Source: Paracoccus aeridis (GTDB taxonomy: Bacteria > Pseudomonadota > Alphaproteobacteria > Rhodobacterales > Rhodobacteraceae). From it: DNA of 64,000 nucleotides. Below are positions 38,760 through 47,776 of this stretch, one piece after another (positions within the stretch are counted from its first letter, which is position 1; each line of letters opens with the position of its first letter). The position numbers were made by a program, and so were the translations under genes. The notes under the pieces are model-generated. The model was not told the origin of the DNA. It ran no database searches and saw nothing but the letters and a program-made list of their open reading frames with translations. The stretch lies in contig NZ_SELD02000066.1 in the NCBI RefSeq assembly GCF_004923205.2, positions 82,501 to 146,500 of the forward strand, written 5' to 3'.

Positions 38760-39623
38760 ATGCAGCGCGAATTCCCGACCCTCTTCGACCTTGCCCGGCC
38801 GGAGCGCTGGACCGGCGGCGTCATCTTCGCCTCGCCCCATTCAGGGCGGGATTATCCCGACTGGTTCCTGGCCGAATCGCGGCTGACCCCGTTCGAGCTG
38901 CGCTCGTCCGAGGACGCGTTCGTCGACCGGCTGATCGCGCCCGCCACCCGGCACGGCGCGGTGGTCCTGACCGCGCGGGTGCCGCGCGCGCTGGTGGACC
39001 TGAACCGCGCCGCGGACGAGATCGACCCGCGCGCCGTCGAAGGCACCAGCCCCGGCCGCGCCAGTGCGCGGGTGCTGTCGGGGCTGGGCGTCATCCCGCG
39101 CGTGGTGGCGCAGGGGCGCGAGATCCGGCACCGCCCCCTGCCGCGGGCCGAGGCGATGCGACGGATCGACGAGGCATGGCGGCCCTATCACGCGGCGCTC
39201 GCGGCGCTGATGGACGAGGCCTGGGGCCGCTTTGGGCAGGCGATCCTGATCGACGCCCACTCCATGCCCCACGCGGCGCTGAGCCACCTGCCCGGCACCC
39301 CGCCCGAACTGGTGCTGGGCGACCGCAACGGCGTCTCAGCGAGCCGGGCCTTCGGCAACCGCATCGCGTGCGAGGCGGCGGCGGGGTTCCGCATCCGCCG
39401 GAACTCGCCCTTCGCGGGCGCCTATGTGCTGACCGCGCACGGGCGCCCGGCCGAGCGCCGCCACGCCCTGCAGATCGAGATCGACCGGTCTTTGTACATG
39501 GACGAAACGACGCTGCGCCCGCATGACGGTTTCGACACGACGGCGAAACGGTTCGAATCGCTGATCGCCCGCATCTGCCGGCTGGCCGAGGGCGAGCGGC
39601 GGACCGACGTGGCGGCGGAATAG
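38760..39623 (+). CDS. N-formylglutamate amidohydrolase family protein
   Basis: A 287-residue FGase-family hydrolase that would release formate and glutamate from N-formylglutamate, the last step of one histidine-degradation route. Recognisable parts are FASPHSGRDYPDWFL, RVPRALVDLNRAADEIDPR, LIDAHSMPH (metal-binding His-Ser-His region), LGDRNG and the GGYVTRHYG-equivalent FAGAYVLTAHG, with ALQIEIDRSLYMDE near the end. No hut genes are adjacent, so a related N-acyl amide substrate is possible. The ATG at 38760 (MQREFPTLFDL) fits better than the longer frame, which would overlap the tRNA promoter. Confidence 0.9.
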   Translation: MQREFPTLFDLARPERWTGGVIFASPHSGRDYPDWFLAESRLTPFELRSSEDAFVDRLIAPATRHGAVVLTARVPRALVDLNRAADEIDPRAVEGTSPGRASARVLSGLGVIPRVVAQGREIRHRPLPRAEAMRRIDEAWRPYHAALAALMDEAWGRFGQAILIDAHSMPHAALSHLPGTPPELVLGDRNGVSASRAFGNRIACEAAAGFRIRRNSPFAGAYVLTAHGRPAERRHALQIEIDRSLYMDETTLRPHDGFDTTAKRFESLIARICRLAEGERRTDVAAE

Positions 39624-39626
39624 CCG

Positions 39627-40289
39627 TCAGGCCCGCCGGGCCGGTACCCGCGCGCCGAAGATCGCGCTGCCGACCCGCACATGGGTCGCGCCCTCGGCGA
39701 TCGCGGTCTCGAAATCCGCGCTCATCCCCATCGACAGCCCGGAAAGCCCGTTGGCCTGCGCGATCGACCGCAGCAGGCGGAAATGCGGCACCGGGTCCTC
39801 GCCGTCGGGCGGGATGCACATGGCGCCGTCCAGCCGCAACCCGTCCGCACGGCAGGCGGCGATGAAGGCGTCGGCGTCGCCGGGCAGGACGCCCGCCTTC
39901 TGCGGCTCGGACCCGGTGTTGACCTGCACGAACAATGCGGGCTGGCGCCCCGTCTCGTCCGCCAGCCGCGCGAGCCGGGTGGCGAGCGACGCGCGGTCCA
40001 GCGTGTGGATGGCATCGAACAGGCCCGTGGCGGCGCGCGCCTTGTTGCCCTGCAGCGGTCCGATCATGTGCAGCTCGACGCCGGGATACGCGGTCCGCCA
40101 GCCAGGCCACTTGGCCTGCGCCTCCTGGACGTAGTTTTCCCCGAAGACGCGCTGGCCCGCGTCGAGCACCGCGCGAACCCGGTCTTCCGGCTGGACCTTG
40201 CTGACCGCGATCAGCGTGACGCTGCCCGGCGCCCGGCCGACGCCGGCTTCGGCCGCACGGATGCGGCGGGTGATGTCGTCGAGGGTCAT
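39627..40289 (-). CDS. YggS/PROSC family pyridoxal-phosphate homeostasis protein
   Basis: A 220-residue alanine-racemase-like TIM barrel that binds PLP but has no known catalytic turnover; it buffers free PLP. The PLP lysine is in LIAVSKVQPEDRVR; FGENYVQEAQAKW, HMIGPLQGNK (normally HFIGxLQ.NK) and LSMGMSADFETAIAEGATHVRVGSAIFG are the family hallmarks. The ATG at 40289 is the likely start. A 14-bp tandem repeat lies directly over and upstream of it. It is convergent with the FGase gene (stops three bases apart). Confidence 0.96.
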   Translation of the reverse strand: MTLDDITRRIRAAEAGVGRAPGSVTLIAVSKVQPEDRVRAVLDAGQRVFGENYVQEAQAKWPGWRTAYPGVELHMIGPLQGNKARAATGLFDAIHTLDRASLATRLARLADETGRQPALFVQVNTGSEPQKAGVLPGDADAFIAACRADGLRLDGAMCIPPDGEDPVPHFRLLRSIAQANGLSGLSMGMSADFETAIAEGATHVRVGSAIFGARVPARRA

Positions 40290-40314
40290 GCGTCGGAGTT
40301 CATGCGTCAAAGTT
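40287..40314. repeat. 14-bp tandem duplication at the yggS-like start
   Basis: Two adjacent units (40287-40300 and 40301-40314) that differ at two positions, with a third partial copy beginning at 40315. Each unit carries an ATG in the minus-strand direction; because 14 is not a multiple of three, the extra ATG is out of frame. Confidence 0.8.
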
Positions 40315-40410
40315 CATGCGGTGGGGCGTCATGCAGTCAGGCTGTCGGGCTTCGCAGGGTCGAAGCTCGCACGGGCGGGGGTTCGCTCATGCCGCTAGGC
40401 TTTCAAACGG

Positions 40411-40437
40411 AAAGAGCGGGCGCAAGGCCCGCTCTTC
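40411..40437 (-). terminator. Porin gene terminator
   Basis: About ten-bp stem (40412-40421 with 40427-40436), loop GCAAG, and TTTCC following on the minus strand. Confidence 0.85.
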
Positions 40438-40461
40438 CAGTCTTGCACGTGATCGGCTGGA

Positions 40462-41496
40462 TCAGAAGTCGAAGCGCACGCCGGCGTCGGCGCGGATCTG
40501 TTCTTCGTAGCCACGCTCGATGGCGGCCGACAGGCGGCCACCGCCCAGGTCGTAGTTCACGCCCAGACCGAACGCGGTGTCGGTTTCCTTGCCGTCCGAG
40601 TCGTTGTTCGCGACGTAGGCTTCGAACGTGGTCACCGGGGTGAACGCGAACGAGCCGTAGAGCGCGATCGTCGTGCCGACGCTTTCTTCGAGAATCTCGG
40701 TGAAGTCGCCGTCGGCATCGTTGTCGTTGACGTCGATGAAGCGGTCTTCGCCGTTGTCGATCAGGTTCAGGCCGACCTGGATGGTGTCGCGCAGCTTGTA
40801 GGCGCCGCCGATGAAGTACTGGTCGTTGTCCTCGATGCCTGCGCCGTTCAGGACGCCCGCGGCCGAAACCGAGAAGCGGTCGGCTTCGTAGAACACGGAC
40901 AGGGCGTATTCTTCTTCCAGGCCGAAGGTGTCTTCGGCTTCATCGGTGCCCGACTGGTCGGGGTCGATGTACGACAGCTTGGTCGCGAACGGCCCGAAGT
41001 CGTATTCGGCCGACAGGCCGAGGCGGTATTCCGAACCCGCGACGGCATCGCCGTCGTAGGGGCTCGACTCGTAGGTGAAGAACGCGCCGGCCGCGTCCGC
41101 GAACGAACGGTCGTAGATGCCGACTTCGGCGTCGGAGATCAGTTCCGCGTCATCGTAGGCCGAGCCGACGTTGCCGACGGCGACGGTCAGGCCCTGCGAG
41201 CGAACCCACAGCTGGCCGGCGTTGATGACGCCGCCGTCGCCGCGGACCGAGTTGTTCTGGTCCCACTGGATCCGGAAGCGGGCGCCGAAGTCGACGTTGC
41301 TATCCGTGGTCTTGGACGCGTCGACGTTCATCCGCAGGCGGCTGATGATCTGGGTCTCGTTGGCGTCGACGCCACCGATGGTGCGGTCTTCCTGGTAGTC
41401 GATACCGGTGCGGCCGTAGCCCGAGATCTTCACGTCGGCGGTGGCGAAGCCGGCCGAGCAGACCAGGGCGGTGGTCGCGATCAGAACCTTTTTCAT
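40462..41496 (-). CDS. Outer-membrane porin (Rhodobacter type)
   Basis: General diffusion porin, 344 residues: signal peptide MKKVLIATTALVCSAGFATA, then DVKISGYGRTGIDYQ and a succession of amphipathic beta strands. The product is strongly acidic (many Asp/Asn, e.g. DNGEDRFIDVNDNDADGD). It ends RADAGVRFDF with the terminal Phe required for BAM-dependent assembly. Codon use is more optimised than in its neighbours, as expected for an abundant protein. It is monocistronic, with its own terminator and a 277-bp upstream region shared with the divergent DUF3576 gene. Confidence 0.95.
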   Translation of the reverse strand: MKKVLIATTALVCSAGFATADVKISGYGRTGIDYQEDRTIGGVDANETQIISRLRMNVDASKTTDSNVDFGARFRIQWDQNNSVRGDGGVINAGQLWVRSQGLTVAVGNVGSAYDDAELISDAEVGIYDRSFADAAGAFFTYESSPYDGDAVAGSEYRLGLSAEYDFGPFATKLSYIDPDQSGTDEAEDTFGLEEEYALSVFYEADRFSVSAAGVLNGAGIEDNDQYFIGGAYKLRDTIQVGLNLIDNGEDRFIDVNDNDADGDFTEILEESVGTTIALYGSFAFTPVTTFEAYVANNDSDGKETDTAFGLGVNYDLGGGRLSAAIERGYEEQIRADAGVRFDF

Positions 41497-41773
41497 GTCT
41501 TATCCCTCTTCTCTCTCAGTAACCCGGCGGCGATGCCTCACCCTGGGTATGTTCGCAGGTGTCCCGGTTTTGGCCTTTCAAGGCAAACAAATCGGCGGGG
41601 CCGCACCTGAATCGTCGCTGCTGTGCGGCCTTAAGGTCACACATCCGTGTTCCCCCTGCACCGGCGGATGCGGGAACCCGCCGCAGGTCGGCCCGGGAAC
41701 GCAACCCGCTTGTCGCTCGGGCGCGGATCACGGTAAGAAAACGGCGACAAGAACATGGGGATCGAGGGCCGCG

Positions 41774-42235
41774 ATGAAACGACAGACCTGCCGCTTCGGG
41801 GCCGTGGTGATCGTGGCGGGGCTCGTGGCCTCGTGCGGGGGCGGCGCGGGCGACAGCCCGGTGGCCACGACGCGCGAGGAAAACCAGACCACGACGATCT
41901 GGGACGTGTTCGGCAACAACGGCAACCCCGACCAGGCGGTCGCGGTGAACCGCTACCTGTGGAACGCCAGCCTCGAGGTGCTGAACTTCCTGCCGATCCA
42001 GTCGATCGACCCCTTCACCGGGGTGATCGTGACCGGCTACGGCACGCCCCCCGGCGGCGGCCGCCCCTACCGCGCCACCGTGAACATCAGCGACCCCGCG
42101 CTCGACGCGCGCAGCCTGCGCCTGTCGCTGCAGGGCGCGGGCGGCACCGCCGTCGCCCCCGACACGGTGCGCGCGATCGAGGACGCGATCCTGACCCGCG
42201 CCCGGCAGCTTCGCGTCCGCGATTCGCGCTACTGA
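41774..42235 (+). CDS. DUF3576 lipoprotein
   Basis: A 153-residue lipoprotein: lipobox LVASC (Cys about residue 20) followed by a Gly/Ser linker and the DUF3576 domain (TIWDVFGNNGNPDQAVAVNRYLWNASLEVL...FLPIQSIDPFTGVIVTGY). Conserved in Alphaproteobacteria directly upstream of leuS-lptE, which suggests an envelope role, possibly in LPS or outer-membrane assembly; no biochemical role is known to me. GAGGG five bases before the ATG fixes the start. It may be cotranscribed with leuS (98-base gap). Confidence 0.93.
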   Translation: MKRQTCRFGAVVIVAGLVASCGGGAGDSPVATTREENQTTTIWDVFGNNGNPDQAVAVNRYLWNASLEVLNFLPIQSIDPFTGVIVTGYGTPPGGGRPYRATVNISDPALDARSLRLSLQGAGGTAVAPDTVRAIEDAILTRARQLRVRDSRY

Positions 42236-42333
42236 CCGCCGCCGCCCTCAGCGGCGACTGCTGGCGGAGAAGCTAGACCTCGGGCAGGCGCGCGGCTAAA
42301 CCCGGCCGGCAGCTTTTCCGCGGAGGTCCGTCC

Positions 42334-44868
42334 ATGCCCTATGATCCAGCCAACAGCGAACCCCGCTGGCAGCAGGCGTGGGACGAGGCCGGCACCTTCC
42401 GCGCGGTCCGCGACGAGCGGCCGAAATACTACGTGCTCGAGATGTTCCCCTACCCCTCGGGGCGCATCCACATGGGGCACGTGCGCAACTACACGATGGG
42501 CGACGTGGTCGCGCGCTACAAGCGCGCGCAGGGGTTCAGCGTCCTGCACCCGATGGGCTGGGACGCGTTCGGGATGCCGGCCGAGAACGCCGCGATGGAA
42601 CAGGGCGGCCACCCGCGCGACTGGACCTACGCCAACATCGCCACCATGCGCGACCAGCTGAAGCCGCTGGGCCTGTCGATCGACTGGAGCCGCGAGTTCG
42701 CCACCTGCGACGACGGCTACGTCGCGCAGCAGCAGGCGCTGTTTCTCGACATGCTGGAAGCCGGGCTGATCTACCGCAAGGCCGCGGTGGTCAACTGGGA
42801 CCCGGTGGACATGACCGTGCTCGCTAACGAGCAGGTGATCGACGGCAAGGGCTGGCGCTCGAACGCGCCGGTGGAACGGCGCGAGCTGACGCAGTGGTTC
42901 TTCCGCATCTCGGACTACGCCGACGAGCTGCTGACCTCGCTCGACGGGCTGGACGGCTGGCCGGAAAAGGTGCGGCTGATGCAGGCCAACTGGATCGGCC
43001 GCTCGCGCGGGCTCCAGTTCCGGTTCGACACCGTGAACGTCCCCGACGTCCCGCAGATCGAGGTCTACACCACCCGCCCCGACACGCTGCTGGGCGCAAG
43101 CTTCGTGGCGATCAGCCCCGACCACCCGCTCGCCAGGTCGCTGGAAGCGGACGCCGGGGTGGCCGCGTTCAACGCCGCCGCCCGCAAGCTCGGCACCAGC
43201 GAGGAGGCGGTGGAGACGGCCGAGAAGCTGGGGCTCGACACCGGCATCCGCGTCCGCCACCCTCTCGACCCCGACTGGCAGCTGCCGGTCTGGATCGCGA
43301 ACTTCGTGCTGATGGACTACGGCACCGGCGCGATCTTCGGGTCGCCCGCCCACGACCAGCGCGACCATGACTTCGCCGTGAAATACGGCCTGCCGATCCG
43401 CGCGACCTTCGGCAAGCCCGGCATGACGAAGGCCGAGGCGGACGCGCTGGTGGCGGCCGAGCCGTTCGTCCCCCTGAAGTCCGAACCCGTCACCTACGTC
43501 CGCGGCTTCTCGGGCGAGGCCGACCAGACGGGCGAGGCTGCCGTGGCGGCCGCCATCGACCACGCCGAGGCCGCGGGCTATGGCGAGGGCGTCACCAAGT
43601 ACCGCCTGCGCGACTGGGGCATCTCGCGCCAGCGCTACTGGGGCTGCCCGATCCCGGTCGTCCATTGTCGGAAATGCGGCACCGTGCCCGAGGCGAAGGC
43701 GAACCTGCCCGTCCTTCTGCCGCGCGACGTGACCTTCGACGTGCCGGGCAACCCGCTGGACCGCCACCCGACCTGGCGGCAGGCGACCTGCCCGCGATGC
43801 GGGGGCGAGGCCCGGCGCGAGACGGACACGATGGACACCTTCGTCGATTCGTCCTGGTACTACGCCCGCTTCACCGCGCCCCACGCACAGACGCCGACCG
43901 ACAGGGCGGACGCCGACTACTGGATGAACGTCGACCAGTACATCGGCGGCATCGAGCACGCGATCCTGCACCTTCTCTATTCCCGCTTCTTCGCCCGGGC
44001 GATGGTCAGGACGGGGCACCTGCCCGAAAAGTCGGCAGAGCCCTTCGCCGCGCTGTTCACGCAAGGGATGGTCACGCACGAGATCTACCTGACCCGCGAC
44101 GACCGCGGCCGCCCGGTCTACCACCTGCCCGAGGATGTGCGGGACGGAAAGCTCGCCGACGGGACGCCGGTCGAGGTCATTCCCTCGGCCAAGATGTCGA
44201 AGTCCAAGAAGAACGTCGTGGACCCGGTCAACATCGTGCAGTCCTTCGGCGCCGACACCGCCCGCTGGTTCATGCTGTCCGATTCGCCGCCCGAGCGGGA
44301 CGTGGAATGGACCGCGTCGGGGGCCGAGGCGGCGGCGAAGTTCCTGGCCCGCGTCCACCGCCTGGCCGAGGAAACCGGGGCCGAGGACCGCGAGGACGCC
44401 GACCTGACCCGCAGCGCCCACCGCGCCATCGACGAGGTGACGCGCGCGATCGAGGGGTTCGCCTTCAACAAGGCGGTGGCGAAGCTCTACGAACTCGCGA
44501 ACGCCATCGGCCGGTCGCAGGCCTCGGGCGAGCCGCGCCGCGCAGTCCTGCGGATCGCCGCGCAGCTGCTCGCGCCGATGGTCCCCCACCTGGCCGAGGA
44601 TGTCTGGAAGCTCTCGGGCGGCACCGGCCTTGCGGTCGATGCCCCGTGGCCCATTCCGGACCCGGCGGCGCTGGTGCAGGACAGCGTGACCCTGCCCATC
44701 CAGATCAACGGCAAGCGGCGGGGCGAGATCACCGTGCCGGCCGGCATGGCGCAGGCCGAGATCGAGCAGGCGGTGCTGGCCGACGAGGCGGTGCGGCGCC
44801 ACCTCAACGGGCAGGCGCCCCGGAAGCTGATCGTCGTGCCGGGGCGGATCGTCAATGTCGTGGCGTGA
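42334..44868 (+). CDS. leuS: Leucyl-tRNA synthetase
   Basis: Class I aminoacyl-tRNA synthetase, 844 residues. The HIGH-type signature is in [18 protein letters not shown] (about 46-63); the editing (CP1) domain has [15 protein letters not shown]; a zinc-like CxxC-xnCxxC element appears at [12 protein letters not shown] and [18 protein letters not shown] is near 620; an anticodon-binding domain and a short C-terminal domain follow. GGAGG precedes the ATG. The 3' end overlaps lptE by 14 bases. Confidence 0.99.
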   Translation: MPYDPANSEPRWQQAWDEAGTFRAVRDERPKYYVLEMFPYPSGRIHMGHVRNYTMGDVVARYKRAQGFSVLHPMGWDAFGMPAENAAMEQGGHPRDWTYANIATMRDQLKPLGLSIDWSREFATCDDGYVAQQQALFLDMLEAGLIYRKAAVVNWDPVDMTVLANEQVIDGKGWRSNAPVERRELTQWFFRISDYADELLTSLDGLDGWPEKVRLMQANWIGRSRGLQFRFDTVNVPDVPQIEVYTTRPDTLLGASFVAISPDHPLARSLEADAGVAAFNAAARKLGTSEEAVETAEKLGLDTGIRVRHPLDPDWQLPVWIANFVLMDYGTGAIFGSPAHDQRDHDFAVKYGLPIRATFGKPGMTKAEADALVAAEPFVPLKSEPVTYVRGFSGEADQTGEAAVAAAIDHAEAAGYGEGVTKYRLRDWGISRQRYWGCPIPVVHCRKCGTVPEAKANLPVLLPRDVTFDVPGNPLDRHPTWRQATCPRCGGEARRETDTMDTFVDSSWYYARFTAPHAQTPTDRADADYWMNVDQYIGGIEHAILHLLYSRFFARAMVRTGHLPEKSAEPFAALFTQGMVTHEIYLTRDDRGRPVYHLPEDVRDGKLADGTPVEVIPSAKMSKSKKNVVDPVNIVQSFGADTARWFMLSDSPPERDVEWTASGAEAAAKFLARVHRLAEETGAEDREDADLTRSAHRAIDEVTRAIEGFAFNKAVAKLYELANAIGRSQASGEPRRAVLRIAAQLLAPMVPHLAEDVWKLSGGTGLAVDAPWPIPDPAALVQDSVTLPIQINGKRRGEITVPAGMAQAEIEQAVLADEAVRRHLNGQAPRKLIVVPGRIVNVVA

Positions 44869-45352
44869 CCCCTCGCGCCGCGCCGCGGTAGCCGCGCTCG
44901 CCACGCTGCTCGCGGTCGGCGCCTGCGGCTTCACCCCGGTCTATGGGCCGCAGGGGGGCGGGACCGCGCTTTTCGGGCAGGTCCGCGTCGCCGATCCCAG
45001 GACGCAGGACGACTTCACCTTCATGCGCCAGGTCCAGGACCGGCTCGGCCCCGAAGGGTCGCGCTACGACCTGGCCTACCGCCTGACGGTCGCGGTTGTG
45101 CCGCAGGCGATCACGCCCGACGAGGTCACGACGCGCTATTCGCTGAACGGCACCGCGACCTACCAGCTGACCGACAGCGCGTCGGGCGCCCGCGTGACCG
45201 AGGGGCAGGTCAGCAACTTCACCAGCTATTCCACCGTCGGCACGACCATCGCCACCACCGCGGGCGAACGTGACGCGCGCGCGCGGCTGACGACCATGCT
45301 GGCCGACCAGGTGGTGACGCGGCTTCTCGCCGCTGCGCCCGCGGCGCGCTGA
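44855..45352 (+). CDS. lptE: LptE, LPS-assembly lipoprotein
   Basis: Outer-membrane lipoprotein that plugs LptD in LPS export. The 165-residue product has a signal with lipobox [15 protein letters not shown] (Cys about residue 25); the GFTPLYG-type motif after the Cys is diagnostic in Alphaproteobacteria. The mature part [31 protein letters not shown] has the beta-sheet pattern of LptE. It overlaps leuS and is 16 bases before holA, so the three are one operon. Confidence 0.94.
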   Translation: MSWRDPSRRAAVAALATLLAVGACGFTPVYGPQGGGTALFGQVRVADPRTQDDFTFMRQVQDRLGPEGSRYDLAYRLTVAVVPQAITPDEVTTRYSLNGTATYQLTDSASGARVTEGQVSNFTSYSTVGTTIATTAGERDARARLTTMLADQVVTRLLAAAPAAR

Positions 45353-45368
45353 CGGCGGGCGCGGCCCG

Positions 45369-46397
45369 ATGAACCTGAAAGGGGCAGAGATCGCGCGCTA
45401 CCTCGCGCGGCCCGACCCGACCCGGCCGGGGCTGCTGATCCACGGGCAGGACCCGATGCGGGTCTCGCTGAAGCGGGCCGAGGCGGTGGCTGCCCTGACC
45501 GGCCCCGACGCCGACACCGAGATGCGGCTGACCCGGATCCCCGGGGCCGACCTGCGCAAGGACGCGGCGCGGCTGATCGACGAGGTGAAGGCCGTCGGCT
45601 TCTTCCCCGGCCCGCGCGTGGCGCTGGTCGAGGATGCCACCGACACCACCGCCCCCGCGATCAGGGCGGCGCTGGACGACTGGACCCGCGGCGACGCGGT
45701 GATCGTGGTGACGGCGGGCACGCTGACCAGGGCCTCCGCGCTCAGGAAGCTGTTCGAAAGCCACCCGGCCGCCGTCGCGGCCCCCATCTACGACGACCCG
45801 CCGACCGAGGACGAGATCGCCGCCTGGCTTTCCGACGCGGGCCTGCGCGCCGTGCCGCCGCACGCGATGCGCGATCTCGTGGCGCTGTCCCGCGCGATCG
45901 ACCCGGGCGACTTCCGGCAGACGGTCGAGAAGATCGGCCTCTACAAGCGCGGCGACGACGAGCCCCTGACCGGCGAGGAGATCGCGGCCCTCGCCCCCGC
46001 CACGATCGAGGCCGACGTGGACGACCTGATCCACGCCGCGGCCGAGGGGCGGTCCGCGGAACTGGGCCCGCTGATGCAGCGGATCGGGACGCAGGGCATC
46101 CTTCCGGTCACCATCTGCATTGCCGCGCTGCGCCATTTCCGCGCGCTGCACACGGCCGCCTCGGACCCCGGCGGCGCGGCGGCGGGGCTGTCGCGGATGC
46201 GCCCGCCGGTGTTCGGCCCTCGCCGCGACCGGATGGCGCGGCAGGCGCAGGGCTGGGGGATGCGGCCGCTGGAAGACGCGCTGCACCTGCTGCTGGACAC
46301 CGACCTGACGCTCCGCTCGTCGTCGCGGGCGCCCGCGATGGCGGTGATGGAACGCGCGCTGATCCGGCTTGCGATGATGCCCCGGGGACGGCGGTGA
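45369..46397 (+). CDS. holA: DNA polymerase III delta subunit
   Basis: Clamp-loader subunit that opens the beta ring, 342 residues. It begins MNLKGAEIARYLARPDPTRPGLLIHGQDPMRVSLKRAEAV, with the HolA N-terminal domain. The central VEDATDTTAPAIRAALDD and C-terminal RRDRMARQAQGWGMRPLEDALHLLLDTDLTLR are family features. Its position after leuS-lptE is conserved in Proteobacteria. The stop overlaps the start of the next gene (GTGA). Confidence 0.96.
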   Translation: MNLKGAEIARYLARPDPTRPGLLIHGQDPMRVSLKRAEAVAALTGPDADTEMRLTRIPGADLRKDAARLIDEVKAVGFFPGPRVALVEDATDTTAPAIRAALDDWTRGDAVIVVTAGTLTRASALRKLFESHPAAVAAPIYDDPPTEDEIAAWLSDAGLRAVPPHAMRDLVALSRAIDPGDFRQTVEKIGLYKRGDDEPLTGEEIAALAPATIEADVDDLIHAAAEGRSAELGPLMQRIGTQGILPVTICIAALRHFRALHTAASDPGGAAAGLSRMRPPVFGPRRDRMARQAQGWGMRPLEDALHLLLDTDLTLRSSSRAPAMAVMERALIRLAMMPRGRR

Positions 46398-47617
46398 TCG
46401 AAACGCCCGAGGAGGTCGAGGCGCTGGTGATCGGCGGCGGCCCGGCCGGGCTGATGGCGGCCGAGGCGATGGCCGGGGCCGGGCTGCGGGTGGTGGTGGC
46501 CGAAGCCATGCCGACGCCCGCGCGCAAGTTCCTGATGGCGGGGAAGTCGGGGCTGAACCTGACCAGGGCGGAACCGGCGGAGGTGTTCGCGGCACGGCTG
46601 GACGGGGGCGCTGCCCCCGAACCCCCGGGATATTTCCGGACAGAAGATCTGCGGCGGATCGTCGAGGCGTTCGGGCCGGACGAGGTCGCGGACTGGGCGC
46701 GGGGGCTTGGGATCGAGCTGTTCACCGGGTCCACGGGGCGGGTGTTTCCGGTGGGCATGAAGGCGTCGCCCCTGCTGCGGGCGTGGCTGGCGCGGCTGGC
46801 TTCGGCCGGGGTGGAGCTGCGGACGCGCTGGCGGTGGGCCGGGTTCGACGGGAACCGGCTGCGGTTCGAGACCCCCGGCGGGGCGCGGGCGGTGATCGCG
46901 AAGGCGGTCGTGCTCGCCCTCGGCGGGGCGAGCTGGCCCCGGCTCGGGTCGGACGCGGCGTGGGTGCCGTGGCTGCGGGGCGCAGGCGTGGAGGTCGCGC
47001 CGTTCCGGCCCGCGAACATGGGTTTCCGCGTGGAATGGTCCGGGCACATGGCGCGGCACGCCGGGCAGGCGGTCAAGGGGACGGCGCTGAGCGCCGGGCG
47101 CCTTGCCAGCCGGGGCGAGTGGGTGGTCACCGCGCAAGGCGTCGAAGGCGGCGGCATCTACGAGGTGTCGGCCGCTCTGCGCGACGGGGCGGCGGGCTTC
47201 GTCGATCTCGCGCCCGGGGTCGGGGTCGCGGCCCTGGCGGCGCGGCTGGCGCAGCCGCGGGGCAAGCTTTCCGTCGGCAACCGGCTGCGGCGGGTGCTGG
47301 GCGATCCGCTGCGGGTGGCGCTGCTGATGGAGTGGGGGCGGCCGCTGCCGGATGATCCGGCGGCCCTGGCCGCGCTGATCAAGCGCCTGCCGCTGCGGCA
47401 CGAGGGCGCGATGGGGCTGGACCGGGCGATCTCGTCCGCGGGCGGCGTCACGGCGGCCAGCCTCGGCCCCGGCCTGCACCTGCCGGCCCGGCCCGGCACC
47501 TTCGTCGCCGGCGAGATGATCGACTGGGAAGCGCCCACGGGCGGCTACCTGCTGACCACCTGCCTTGCCACCGGGCGCCACGCGGGCCTTGCAGCCGCGA
47601 AGTGGCCAGGCGGCTGA
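46394..47617 (+). CDS. NAD(P)/FAD-dependent oxidoreductase, BaiN/HI0933-like family
   Basis: A 407-residue flavoprotein. The dinucleotide motif is VIGGGPAGLMAAEAMAGAG (about 12-30), then PARKFLMAGKSGLNLT, the K-x-G-x-N-x-T motif of the HI0933 family. C-terminal GGVTAASLGPGLHLPARPGTFVAGEMIDWEAPTGGYLLTTCLATGRHAG closes the FAD site. Members are of uncertain function; some reduce bile-acid intermediates in gut bacteria, but this family is widespread and no substrate is inferred. GTG start at 46394 overlaps the holA stop. Its stop lies inside the first unit of a 25-bp repeat. Confidence 0.92.
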   Translation: MIETPEEVEALVIGGGPAGLMAAEAMAGAGLRVVVAEAMPTPARKFLMAGKSGLNLTRAEPAEVFAARLDGGAAPEPPGYFRTEDLRRIVEAFGPDEVADWARGLGIELFTGSTGRVFPVGMKASPLLRAWLARLASAGVELRTRWRWAGFDGNRLRFETPGGARAVIAKAVVLALGGASWPRLGSDAAWVPWLRGAGVEVAPFRPANMGFRVEWSGHMARHAGQAVKGTALSAGRLASRGEWVVTAQGVEGGGIYEVSAALRDGAAGFVDLAPGVGVAALAARLAQPRGKLSVGNRLRRVLGDPLRVALLMEWGRPLPDDPAALAALIKRLPLRHEGAMGLDRAISSAGGVTAASLGPGLHLPARPGTFVAGEMIDWEAPTGGYLLTTCLATGRHAGLAAAKWPGG

Positions 47618-47709
47618 CGCTGCGATGGAGCTTCGCAACTGACGTTGCGACGGGACCATGCAACTGACGTTGCAGGGCGGCTATGCAGCTGACGCGGCAT
47701 ACGCCCCGT
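47610..47709. repeat. Four tandem 25-bp units with a conserved palindromic core
   Basis: Cores of 14 bp at 47610, 47635, 47660 and 47685 with an exact 25-bp period. Copies two and three are identical (GCAACTGACGTTGC), one and four are variants. Each core is an inverted repeat GCAAC/GTTGC around TGAC; the 11-bp spacers are related (GAYGGGRCYAT-like). The array starts within the flavoprotein stop region and ends 67 bases before the MFS permease gene. It could be an operator array or a minisatellite. Confidence 0.8.
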
Positions 47710-47776
47710 TGACGCAGGCGCGGGCCGGCGCGAAGCTTCGGCCCGAGCCGCGGCCGTGCGGCAGCGGAGCGTTCCC

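Noticed and set aside
38625..38760. N-terminal extension of the N-formylglutamate amidohydrolase
   Set aside because: The extension would run over the tRNA-Val promoter, has no ribosome-binding site and does not resemble the family; the Met at 38760 aligns with the usual start.
42229..44934. 901-codon minus-strand open frame opposite leuS
   Set aside because: leuS has all catalytic motifs on the plus strand; the antisense frame has no domain and is a codon-bias artefact. Similar long shadows lie opposite clpB (3060-5255), livK (33240-34679) and mutL (61201-63390).
47610..47709. Possible CRISPR array
   Set aside because: Repeats are 14 bp with 11-bp spacers that are themselves related, only four copies, and no cas gene is nearby. 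It is a tandem repeat.
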